Source of the DNA: CALCNS01 sp964425745 | Lineage (GTDB): Bacteria; Bacillota; JAAYKD01 | Assembly: GCA_964425745.1 (NCBI GenBank) | Contig: CAYRNW010000012.1 | Coordinates: 1-64,000 of the forward strand | DNA: 64,000 nucleotides | Direction of reading: 5' to 3' | Shown here: piece after piece, positions 1-8,297 of the stretch | Layout of the letters: every line of letters starts with the position of its first letter | Position numbering within the stretch: the stretch's first letter is position 1 | The notes under the pieces: generated by a model | The model's input: only the letters and a program-made list of their open reading frames with translations | What the model was told of the DNA's origin: nothing | The model's database searches: none | Program-made: the position numbers and the translations under genes

Positions 1-46
1 GGGTTTGGGACTTTCACCCATTAGAACGTGCGCTCACCGGGCGCAC
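1..46 (-). mobile_element. 5' end of a putative group II intron (runs off the window)
   Basis: Read on the minus strand from position 46, the sequence begins GTGCGCCCGG, folds GTGCGC with GCGCAC (28-46), and continues with GGGTGAAAGTCCC (19 down to 7). A GTGCG start followed by a GGTGAAAGTCC segment is typical of the 5' end of bacterial group II introns. It lies four bases after a perfect terminator hairpin and its T-tract, which is the usual landing place of group IIC introns. Only 46 bases are visible, so the catalytic core, domain V and maturase gene cannot be seen. Confidence 0.55.
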
Positions 47-50
47 TAAC

Positions 51-90
51 AAAACACAGGAGCACACCGTTTGGTGTGCTCCTGTGTTTT
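51..90 (-). terminator. Intrinsic terminator after the 2632-residue surface protein
   Basis: A perfect 18-bp stem (51-68 with 73-90) closed by a four-base loop ends in TTTT on the minus strand. It begins two bases beyond the stop codon of the giant gene and closes the matrix island. The stem also begins with AAAA, so it could stop transcription in either direction. Confidence 0.9.
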
Positions 91-92
91 AA

Positions 93-3000
93 TTAATTCG
101 TTCTTGGAAAAGTTGCTGTCACTACACCCGAATCTGCAGTATTGGTAGTAGCATCAGCTCCATTCACTGTAAAGAAATCTTCCGAAATACCTGTCAAAGT
201 ATATCCCGCTTTGGGCACCAAAGTAATGACTGCAGTGTAAATTGCATCTCTTCTAAAAGTCCCATCGTTTCTTAACGTTGGTGGAGAAAGCCAAGCAATA
301 GTCGCAATATATTGATCTGTTTCATTCACTGTAGAATCTGGTGTGTTCTTCCATGACGGAGCCGTTATTCCGCTAATTGCTGCAATGTCGATCGTCTGCA
401 AGATTGTTGTCGTGGGACTGCTCAGAACGGCTGATCCTGGGGTGATTCCGGCACTTGCAACAGGTGTTACTTGGAATCTAATGGTTTTTCCGCGTTCATT
501 CGTTGTTAAGGTATAGGTTGTTGAAGTAGCTCCCGGTATTGCTTCATCATCAGCATACCATTGATATGAGGTGGCGCCTTCGCCATCTAAATCATCATCA
601 CTGTACTCATAACTGCCATCAAGACGTTGACCTACCCGTAAGGTTCCCGAAATGCTTACATTGCTTGCCACCGGTGCGTGTTGTTCGGTTACGGTTAAAG
701 TGGCAGTCTCAGTCGTCTGCAAAGTAGCATCATGAGTTATCGTGACTGGTTGCCCATTATGCAAGGCCGCTGTTAAGGTAGAACCGTTCGCCGGGGAAGC
801 ATTGAAACCAATTGCGACACCGTCGATGAATTCCACTACCACTGTACTACCATCGTTATAGGTTTCCGTAATGACCAGACCAACTAATGATAAAATCTCA
901 GTCATCTCTTTGTAAACCAGTTTACTTGGTTGTGTGGTTGCTTCAATTGAAACCAGTTGCAATGCGACAGTTGCTGGGAACTCCGCTAAAAAGGTCACAG
1001 TATTGCCCGCTCCATTACCACTCCGTACCGTGTTCGAAATCGTTGAAGCACCAACAATACTAGGTCTAAACGGAGTCGCAGAAAATGCTGTTCCGTTCTT
1101 AGAAGTTAGGGTAATCGTTGCTGTGTAAGCCGTATCAGCAGCGTACTTTCCGCCTGTTGTCAGAGCAGGACTCCAACTTAAGGATGATACTGTAAAGTTC
1201 GGATCAGAGGTTAACGTTTCCACATCCCCCGAATTCTCCGGCGTTGCACCAACTACAGGAGTGGTCATGTTAACTGTCGCAGCTGAGAGCGCGGAGGTTG
1301 CAACAGGCAAGGATTCTGCACTACTTACAACAGACCCCGTCAAAGTACCACGTTCTGCTACAGGAGTAACTTTGAAGAAAACTGTTTTACCGGCATTGGC
1401 AGCAGTTAACAAATAAGTCAAGTAGCTGCTACCGGCCCCAGAGGATACCGATACTGAATCGACAATCCATTCATAATACGTAGAATCCGTATCTACTTCA
1501 TCGCCATTGACATCAGAATAAACATAGTAACCGGTGAGGGTTTCACCTTTGACAAGTTCACCTAATATACTTACATTGGTTGCTTTCGGTGGCGCTTCTA
1601 CTGAGAGCGGAGCGGTTCCAATTGTTACATTGCTATCAGTATGTGTAATGCTAACTTCGTAAAGGTGATTATCACCTGTTAAAGCGCTTCCATTCATTGG
1701 CGAAGTTTCGTATCCTGCTGGTGTTCCAGAAGCAAAACTAACTGTGGCTGTACTGCCATCGTTGTAAAGCTCAGTGAATTCTAAGCCAGACAAATCTAAG
1801 ACATCATCGGACCCTTCGGTATAGCTGAGCTTCGTTGGCTGACTCAGTATTGTTAGACTTGACACTTTCAAAGGTTCAGTAGCATCATAGTTTACGGTAA
1901 ACTCAACCGTATTCCCTACTACACCAGTATCAGACACTGTTATGTCGGATATTGAAGAGGAACCTGAAACAATCGGTGCAAAACTTGGCACAAAGGTTTT
2001 CATGTTCTTGGATTCCATGGTTACCGTAGCAGAGTAGCTTGTATCAGTGTTAAATTTTCCTAAAGGTGTCATGGGTTCGTTCCAGACCACATTGGTAACC
2101 ACAAAATCAACCGAGGAATTCACCCCTTCAACTTGAGAAGTAGTCTGTGGTGTAGCTCCTACCACAGGAGCAACCATACTGATGACAGGAGACTCGATCA
2201 GTCCAATCACAACTGTATCGGTTTGAGCTGAGACCTGACCGGTATACGCTCCGCTTCCAGTTGCAATGACTTTCATATAGTAATTGTATTGATTCGGTTG
2301 AAGCGCATACGAGGACGAAGTAGCTCCCGGAATATCGGCATAAACTCCATCTGCTGCGGTGAAAACTTGCCACTGGTAGGTTGCCGTTGCTCCTTCAGGC
2401 AAGAGGTTTGCTGCCGTAAGTGTTTCTCCTACCTGAATGATGCCACCAATATCGACATGGGTCAGCGCGGTCGGTGACAAAGTGACTGGACCGGTATAAT
2501 TACTCATGATTGTACCGGAATAGCTTTCCGAGCCAGTGACCTCCACCTTGAAATAGTAATCTTCTGCTTCACTATCAGCAAAGGTGTAGGCATTTGATGT
2601 AGCTCCTTCAATAGCAGTATACTCTCCTGTTGGAATTGTTGTGTTCGACTTATACCACTGATAGGTCACCTCTGCACCGAGCGGCGTTACAACACCCGCT
2701 GTTAACGTAATATTTGAAGCCTTAGTAGTATAAAGAATATCAGAAATCGCTAAAATTGGAATGGCTTCCCCAAAACCTACAACCGGTCCTTTCACACTTG
2801 ATGTCACAGTTCCTGAATAAGAACCACTCCCTGTAGCAACAACCTTGAAATACATACCTAAGTCGCTTTCTTGAACCATATATTGATTGTTGGTAGCTCC
2901 GGCTATGTTTTCAAAAGTATCTTGTGGATTCATTGCTCTTTGCCACTGATATGTTACAGTTGCTCCTAATGGCAATACAGTCCCTGCAGTTAAGGTTTGC

Positions 3001-6000
3001 CCAGGTGACGTAGTTCCTTGGATAGCGCCAATGGAAGTTAAAGGGTTCACCGGCTCTTCCTCAAGAATGTAGCCAATTGTTTTTTGTTGGCTACCACTAT
3101 AAGCCCCTGTTCCGGTAATGGTTACACGAATTTGACGGTTTACGGTTTTCCAATTCAATAAACCAAGTTTTTCTGGAATTAAAACTGAATTCGTTGTAAT
3201 TCCTGTATCTGTCCAACCAAGAATCGCAATATTAATCTCCCATTTGTAGGACACTGTGGCATCTGCCGGGATGGGAACACCAGCAACAAGAGATTGGCCG
3301 ATTCTAAGTGAACCGCTCCACTCACCAATTCCTGTAATGATGCATGGCTGTATTGGTCCCTGAACTCCACTATAGACTTCTTTTGAATATGCTCCTGCAC
3401 CTACCGCTTTTACACGGATATATTGTAAATAATCATCAACAGTCAAAGTGTATGATGTTTCAGTAGCTCCTGGAATATCTTGGAATGGCCCATCCTCCTC
3501 AACTCCGCGTTGCCATTGAATCGTTGCCTGTGCACCAGCGGGTGACAGAGTGTCCTTATTAACTGTTAATGGAGAATTGACTCTCAGGGTTCCAGTAAAT
3601 GCGCCAATCGAAGTCAGCTCTATTGCAGAACTCTCAACCACCGGTCCAACTGAATCACTAAGCCGCGAACCAGTATAAGCTCCAACGCCTGTTACCTGTA
3701 CTTTGAAAGAGCAATTCAAATCATCCTCTGTTAGGGTAATAGCAGCTTTGGTAGCACCTGACACTTCAACAAAGTCGGTGCCTGAAGTATTAGATTTCAG
3801 CCATTGATAATTCACTGTTGCGCCTAGCGGAATTACTGTACCTGCATGCAAGGATTGACTGACTACAGTTGTTCCAACAATGGAAGAGATCGAGGATAAA
3901 TTGCTTGGCTGAATCTGTGATGTAGGTGCACTTTCGACCCAACCTGTATACCCACCTGACCCTGTTGCAACAACTTTTAAAATTGAATTGTAATCTGAAG
4001 CTTGAAGCAAATAGGTTTTTGAAGTTGCACCTGGAATTTCACTATAGGTTTCTGCACCCGGCGATTTTCTTAACCACTGATAGGTTATTGAAGCCCCATA
4101 TGGAGTTGTATTACCCGCGGTTAACAAACTTCCGACTCTTGTACTTCCAGTAATATCGGCGATAGCAACAACTTTATAAGGTGACGAATTAATCTCCCCA
4201 AATTTCTGACTCGTAGCACCCCCACTATAAGCAGACCCAGATGCTGCTGAGACTATTACATCGATAAAATGATCCTGATCATCCTCTGTTGTCGTATAAT
4301 AATAGCTATTTGCATCATCTATTGTTTCAATTTGCCAGCCTAACAAAGGACTATATTTATGTCTTCTCCATTGGTACGTGACGTTTGCTCCTTCAGGAAC
4401 AACGGGTCCACTCGTAACAGTTCCACCAACATTGGTGCTACCTGTGATGTTGCCAACCGAAACAATGCTTTGACGGCCGGTGACCAAGAGATTTGACCCC
4501 GTCTTCGTATCAGTATAAATTCCCGTTCCGGTGACGACAGGGCGAACATAAAAGTTATAATCGGCTGCTGTCAACGTGTAAGTCGAGGAAGTGGCTCCCG
4601 GTATATTCGTGTAATTCGTCCCAGCAGAATCGGATCTTTGCCACTGAACAGTATAGGTCGCTGCTCCTGGATCCACTGATCCAATCGTCAAATTCTGACC
4701 GACCGTGGCAGTTCCGGTCGTGTTTGTAATCGAGTTCAGTGCAATTAGAGTTGTTCCACTGGCAGAGATGATGTTGGTGGCAGGGCTCTCGTACGAACCT
4801 TCATACGACCCTGTGCCTGTAACAACCAAGCGAATTGTTTTTCCTTCATCTGTGGTCGTTAAAAGGTAGCTATTCAATGTGGCACTAGGGATATCTTGGA
4901 ATCCGCTGCCATCGTTGCGTTGCCACTGATAACTCACAGAGGCCCCTACGGGTGTAATGCTTCCCGCCACCAATGTTTGGTTGACAATGGTTTGACCTTG
5001 AGGTGCTAAAACCTGGCTAATGATTCCTTTAGAGATGAAATCCGTAGGGCTACTGATGACTTCACCAAAATACGTTCCAAACCCTGTTGCAATAACTTTC
5101 ATGTATTTGGCTTGGTCATTTTCAGTTAACGTATACTGGCTGTATGTGGCTCCAACAATTGCCTCGTAAGTGCCATCTACTTCTGCCGATCGTAGCCACT
5201 GGTAAGAAATCGTAGAACCATGAGGTAATACCACCCCAGCGGATAAGGTTTGTCCTACTCGAGTCACACCGGTGATATCGCTAATGGAAGAGATGGCGTT
5301 GGGGCTTCCAACCGGACCGGTGTTGTTGCTATATAAGGTGTCAGAATAACCATTTTTGCCGGTAACAGAAACACGAATAAATCGATTGTTCACATCGGTT
5401 GAAATCATATAGGTATTGGATGTTTCACCAACAATATTCACGTAGGTTGTTCCGTTATAGTATTGCCATTGGTAATTCACTTCCGCCCCAACCGGTAAAA
5501 CAGTGCCTGCCGTGAGAACCTGGCCTACCTGTGCTTTACCAATCACATTAGATATGGACGTAATGGGTCTCGTTACAATAGGACCAAATGGAGGACTCGA
5601 TACACCCCCTATATTAGTGTAATACGTTCCTGCTCCATATACTGTTAGAATTAAGTGCTTGTTTAAGTCTTGATAAGTAGTTGTATACGATGAAGTGGTT
5701 GCTCCACTTATTGAAGTATACGGTCCAACAGCGAAATCCGCACGCTTCCACTGATAGGTTACGGTTGCACCAATGGGGTTTGTCACTCCTGCTTGTATAG
5801 TTTGACCAATTTGTGGGTACCCGTTTATAGCCCCAATCGCTGTCACTTCTACGGGTTGTGCCAGAACTGGGCCGGAGAATGTGCTTAGTCGGATCCCACT
5901 GTATAAATTTGTTCCTGTGACTTGAACTTTTATAAATCTCCCAATATCGTCATTGCTGACTACATAGATATCTGATGTTGCACCGGCAATGGGTAAGTAA

Positions 6001-7991
6001 TTCTCTCCGTTGGTATCTGAGATCAGCCACTGATATATCACAGTGGCATCTGCTGGGGTCACAGCCCCGGCTGTTAAGACAGAAGTCACGGAAGCGGTAC
6101 CACTAATCGTACCAATGGCAGTAAGGGGAGCCGTTGCAATCGGCCCAGCAAATCGACTAGTAACGGAACCCGTATAGGATCCGGAACCGGTAGCAATCAC
6201 TTTAAAGAAATAACCTTTATCTGCCCCGGTGAGCACCAACGTTTTTGCAGTAGCTCCATTTATGGGAAGGTATGACCCATTCAGGGTCTCGCTACGAGTC
6301 CACTGATACGTAACCGATGCGCCATACGGTGAAACGGTTCCGGCTGTCAGGGTTTGGAACACCTGGGTAATTCCAATGCTGTCAGCAATGGAAGTAAGAG
6401 AGGTTAAGGGCTCTGTATCGGATACAGGCACTACATAACTGCTGTTTACCGTTCCGGTATAAGCCCCGGTGCCTGAGACAGAAACTCGAACATACTTGTT
6501 AACGTCGGTCGCAGTCAAATCGTAAGTAGAAGTTGTAACACCCAGATTACTATAGGGACCATTTGGCGAAGTTGCTCTCTGCCATGAATATACCACGGTC
6601 GCTCCTGCTGGTAAAACACTACCGGCTGTTATGGTTCGCCCTTCTACAGCAGAACCACTAATGTTCCCAATCGATTGCAGTGATCTTGGAGCAATGGGTC
6701 CATGAGCATCGCTTTCTTTGCTACCGGAATACGACCCGGAACCAACGGCAATTACCTTTAAATAATCTCCGACATCATCAGGAGCAATGGTATAGGTTTG
6801 GTTCGCAGCTCCACTGATGAGGTTCCATGGCTCATTACCATCTTCCGATTGATACCACTGATACGATGCAGTAGCTCCAACGGGTTCTAAAACACCTGCT
6901 GTGACTGTTTGCCCCACTTGAGCACTTCCTACGATGGTGCCAATAGATTGTAAAGATATACCTGCCGCTGCAGCTACAACCCGTCCACTACGAACTGAAG
7001 TCACGCTCCCGGAATATTCCCCGGTAGCCGTTGCCACCACACGTAAATGACGATTGAGATCATTTAATTCAGCCGGTTCATCATCTGGAACGTAAGTAGG
7101 CGAATTAGCACCAAGAATATCTGTATAGATACTTCCTGAAAGGTCGGAGCGCTGCCATTGATACGTTACTGTTGACCCCAAAGGGGTTACAGTTCCCGCA
7201 GTAAGGGTTGTCCCAATTGTGGTCGTTCCCATAATGGCACCTATACTGGTAATTGGTGTCTTACTGCTTCGTATAGGGCCCAATTCTGCATAGACCGTAT
7301 TACTGTAGGTATTGGAGCCGGTGGCATAGACTCGAACAAACTTATCCACCATGCTTTCTGTTAGTGATAAGCTGTTCGTGGCTGCACTGCTAATATTGCT
7401 GTAATCTCCATTCATAGAATCGGCTATTTTCCACTGATAGGTTGCTGTTGCTACAGAAGGAGTTAACGCCCCTGCAAAAAGTGTTTGACCGGTTATGGGT
7501 TCTCCAACTATATTGGCGATGCCTGTAATGGGTGTCGCAGCAACAACAACGGGACCTGCCTCAGCACTATAGATGGTGTTGATGTAATCACCGGTACCTT
7601 TTGCTGCAACGCGAATGTATCTGTTGTTATCATCGAAAACCAAGGTGTATTTTTCCTGATTCGCTCCGGGGATGTCAATAAATACACCAGTTCGCGAATT
7701 CGCTCTTTGCCACTGGTAAGTAAAAGTCGCTCCACTTGGCAACACAACCCCAGCTGTTAGTTCTTCGTATTGTTTGGTTGTTCCGGAGATGTTCCCAACC
7801 GATTCCAATCGAAGCCCCATATTTCCAGAGACAAAGGACAATTCGGTCTGAATCGTATCGAGGACATACTTCGAAGCTGTAGGGCTCGAGGCAATGATTG
7901 CCGTAACTAATACTGTAGCAAGTAAGATTAATGCGAATAAATTATTAAGAGGTATAGAAGATTGTTGAACGTTCTTTCGTTTAAGTCTCAC
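93..7991 (-). CDS. Giant secreted surface protein with about 20 Ig-like repeats (paralogue B)
   Basis: This is a 2632-residue protein. The GTG start at 7991 is preceded by GGGAGG eight bases upstream. Residues 1-45 form a basic, hydrophobic signal ending ASSPTASKYVLD, the pattern seen in SipW-processed proteins. Residues of about 60-1800 carry roughly 20 tandem units of 80-90 residues, each with a YQWxR core, then an IxGAT turn and a YIRVxxTGxGxY segment; this is the Ig-like beta-sandwich pattern of Firmicute adhesins. Residues 1800-2632 alternate a PVxGATP module, a bacterial Ig3-like module (LxGLVxTxTYNDGS) and two more Ig-like units. No LPXTG motif, SLH domain or C-terminal membrane segment is seen, so attachment is unexplained. 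It is colinear with the protein at 8298-15944 and has its own promoter and c-di-GMP riboswitch. A matrix or adhesin role is inferred. Confidence 0.88.
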   Translation of the reverse strand: MRLKRKNVQQSSIPLNNLFALILLATVLVTAIIASSPTASKYVLDTIQTELSFVSGNMGLRLESVGNISGTTKQYEELTAGVVLPSGATFTYQWQRANSRTGVFIDIPGANQEKYTLVFDDNNRYIRVAAKGTGDYINTIYSAEAGPVVVAATPITGIANIVGEPITGQTLFAGALTPSVATATYQWKIADSMNGDYSNISSAATNSLSLTESMVDKFVRVYATGSNTYSNTVYAELGPIRSSKTPITSIGAIMGTTTIGTTLTAGTVTPLGSTVTYQWQRSDLSGSIYTDILGANSPTYVPDDEPAELNDLNRHLRVVATATGEYSGSVTSVRSGRVVAAAAGISLQSIGTIVGSAQVGQTVTAGVLEPVGATASYQWYQSEDGNEPWNLISGAANQTYTIAPDDVGDYLKVIAVGSGSYSGSKESDAHGPIAPRSLQSIGNISGSAVEGRTITAGSVLPAGATVVYSWQRATSPNGPYSNLGVTTSTYDLTATDVNKYVRVSVSGTGAYTGTVNSSYVVPVSDTEPLTSLTSIADSIGITQVFQTLTAGTVSPYGASVTYQWTRSETLNGSYLPINGATAKTLVLTGADKGYFFKVIATGSGSYTGSVTSRFAGPIATAPLTAIGTISGTASVTSVLTAGAVTPADATVIYQWLISDTNGENYLPIAGATSDIYVVSNDDIGRFIKVQVTGTNLYSGIRLSTFSGPVLAQPVEVTAIGAINGYPQIGQTIQAGVTNPIGATVTYQWKRADFAVGPYTSISGATTSSYTTTYQDLNKHLILTVYGAGTYYTNIGGVSSPPFGPIVTRPITSISNVIGKAQVGQVLTAGTVLPVGAEVNYQWQYYNGTTYVNIVGETSNTYMISTDVNNRFIRVSVTGKNGYSDTLYSNNTGPVGSPNAISSISDITGVTRVGQTLSAGVVLPHGSTISYQWLRSAEVDGTYEAIVGATYSQYTLTENDQAKYMKVIATGFGTYFGEVISSPTDFISKGIISQVLAPQGQTIVNQTLVAGSITPVGASVSYQWQRNDGSGFQDIPSATLNSYLLTTTDEGKTIRLVVTGTGSYEGSYESPATNIISASGTTLIALNSITNTTGTATVGQNLTIGSVDPGAATYTVQWQRSDSAGTNYTNIPGATSSTYTLTAADYNFYVRPVVTGTGIYTDTKTGSNLLVTGRQSIVSVGNITGSTNVGGTVTSGPVVPEGANVTYQWRRHKYSPLLGWQIETIDDANSYYYTTTEDDQDHFIDVIVSAASGSAYSGGATSQKFGEINSSPYKVVAIADITGSTRVGSLLTAGNTTPYGASITYQWLRKSPGAETYSEIPGATSKTYLLQASDYNSILKVVATGSGGYTGWVESAPTSQIQPSNLSSISSIVGTTVVSQSLHAGTVIPLGATVNYQWLKSNTSGTDFVEVSGATKAAITLTEDDLNCSFKVQVTGVGAYTGSRLSDSVGPVVESSAIELTSIGAFTGTLRVNSPLTVNKDTLSPAGAQATIQWQRGVEEDGPFQDIPGATETSYTLTVDDYLQYIRVKAVGAGAYSKEVYSGVQGPIQPCIITGIGEWSGSLRIGQSLVAGVPIPADATVSYKWEINIAILGWTDTGITTNSVLIPEKLGLLNWKTVNRQIRVTITGTGAYSGSQQKTIGYILEEEPVNPLTSIGAIQGTTSPGQTLTAGTVLPLGATVTYQWQRAMNPQDTFENIAGATNNQYMVQESDLGMYFKVVATGSGSYSGTVTSSVKGPVVGFGEAIPILAISDILYTTKASNITLTAGVVTPLGAEVTYQWYKSNTTIPTGEYTAIEGATSNAYTFADSEAEDYYFKVEVTGSESYSGTIMSNYTGPVTLSPTALTHVDIGGIIQVGETLTAANLLPEGATATYQWQVFTAADGVYADIPGATSSSYALQPNQYNYYMKVIATGSGAYTGQVSAQTDTVVIGLIESPVISMVAPVVGATPQTTSQVEGVNSSVDFVVTNVVWNEPMTPLGKFNTDTSYSATVTMESKNMKTFVPSFAPIVSGSSSISDITVSDTGVVGNTVEFTVNYDATEPLKVSSLTILSQPTKLSYTEGSDDVLDLSGLEFTELYNDGSTATVSFASGTPAGYETSPMNGSALTGDNHLYEVSITHTDSNVTIGTAPLSVEAPPKATNVSILGELVKGETLTGYYVYSDVNGDEVDTDSTYYEWIVDSVSVSSGAGSSYLTYLLTAANAGKTVFFKVTPVAERGTLTGSVVSSAESLPVATSALSAATVNMTTPVVGATPENSGDVETLTSDPNFTVSSLSWSPALTTGGKYAADTAYTATITLTSKNGTAFSATPFRPSIVGASTISNTVRSGNGAGNTVTFLAEFPATVALQLVSIEATTQPSKLVYKEMTEILSLVGLVITETYNDGSTVVVEFIDGVAIGFNASPANGSTLTAALHNGQPVTITHDATLQTTETATLTVTEQHAPVASNVSISGTLRVGQRLDGSYEYSDDDLDGEGATSYQWYADDEAIPGATSTTYTLTTNERGKTIRFQVTPVASAGITPGSAVLSSPTTTILQTIDIAAISGITAPSWKNTPDSTVNETDQYIATIAWLSPPTLRNDGTFRRDAIYTAVITLVPKAGYTLTGISEDFFTVNGADATTNTADSGVVTATFPRTN
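2190..7810 (-). repeat. Array of about 20 diverged Ig-like repeat units (gene B)
   Basis: Units of about 260 bp encode the YQW-type Ig-like domains. On the plus strand the motif CCACTGATA(T/G)GTTAC followed by GTTGC recurs once per unit. Units differ in sequence, so the array is old rather than freshly amplified. Boundaries are approximate. Confidence 0.8.
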
Positions 7992-8057
7992 ACATCCTAC
8001 CTCCCGACGTCAGCACACATTTAGCTTGAATGCATAAATTTCTATAGGCGGAACAAT

Positions 8058-8086
8058 AAAAAAACCGACCGCATTCCTGCGGTCGG
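8058..8086 (-). terminator. Riboswitch-controlled terminator in the leader of gene B
   Basis: A 9-bp GC-rich stem (8065-8073 with 8078-8086, TTCC loop) is followed on the minus strand by seven T residues (8064-8058). Its 5' arm overlaps the 3' end of the c-di-GMP aptamer, so aptamer folding and terminator formation are likely to compete. Readthrough is needed to reach the giant gene at 7991. Confidence 0.85.
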
Positions 8087-8156
8087 ACGGTCATCACTTC
8101 AACAGTGTTCAGACTCCAGACTTTGCGTCCTACTCTTTCAAGTAGTTTGCCAATAA
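8075..8156 (-). promoter_or_regulatory. Class I cyclic-di-GMP riboswitch (GEMM-I), copy 2
   Basis: On the minus strand the leader shows the GEMM-I signature in order: GGCAAAC (8151-8145), a short hairpin closed by a GAAA tetraloop, GGACGCAAAG (8130-8121), a TCT(G/A)AA element, and an ATGA-x-CGTCCGACC tail that runs into the terminator. The conserved blocks and spacing match the Vc2-type aptamer. It should bind cyclic di-GMP. Whether binding turns transcription on or off is not settled by the sequence; overlap of the 3' aptamer strand with the terminator 5' arm makes an ON switch plausible. Confidence 0.88.
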
Positions 8157-8188
8157 ACATCATAATTTGTCAAATTTAATCTGCCGAT

Positions 8189-8217
8189 ATTGTAACTTCT
8201 ATTCAGACATATGTCAA
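8189..8217 (-). promoter_or_regulatory. Sigma-A promoter for giant gene B
   Basis: TTGACA (8217-8212) and TACAAT (8194-8189) are separated by 17 bases on the minus strand, about 30 bases before the aptamer. It lies after the terminator of the upstream gene, so gene B can be expressed independently of the rest of the island. Confidence 0.85.
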
Positions 8218-8251
8218 GTATAATTTTTCACAAATTTCGAATTTTGCAAAC

Positions 8252-8284
8252 AAAAAGCCATCTCTTGATTTGAGATGACTTTTT
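8252..8284 (-). terminator. Intrinsic terminator after giant gene A
   Basis: A 13-bp stem (8252-8264 with 8272-8284, one G-T pair) lies just downstream of the stop at 8298, and the minus-strand arm ends in TTTTT. It separates the six-gene operon from the promoter of gene B. Confidence 0.85.
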
Positions 8285-8297
8285 ATTTTTTACTTAC

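Noticed and set aside
93..7991. LPXTG or SLH cell-wall anchor in the giant proteins
   Set aside because: The C-termini end in Ig-like sequence (VVTATFPRTN and DPTEAVVPN) with no sorting motif, hydrophobic tail or SLH domain.
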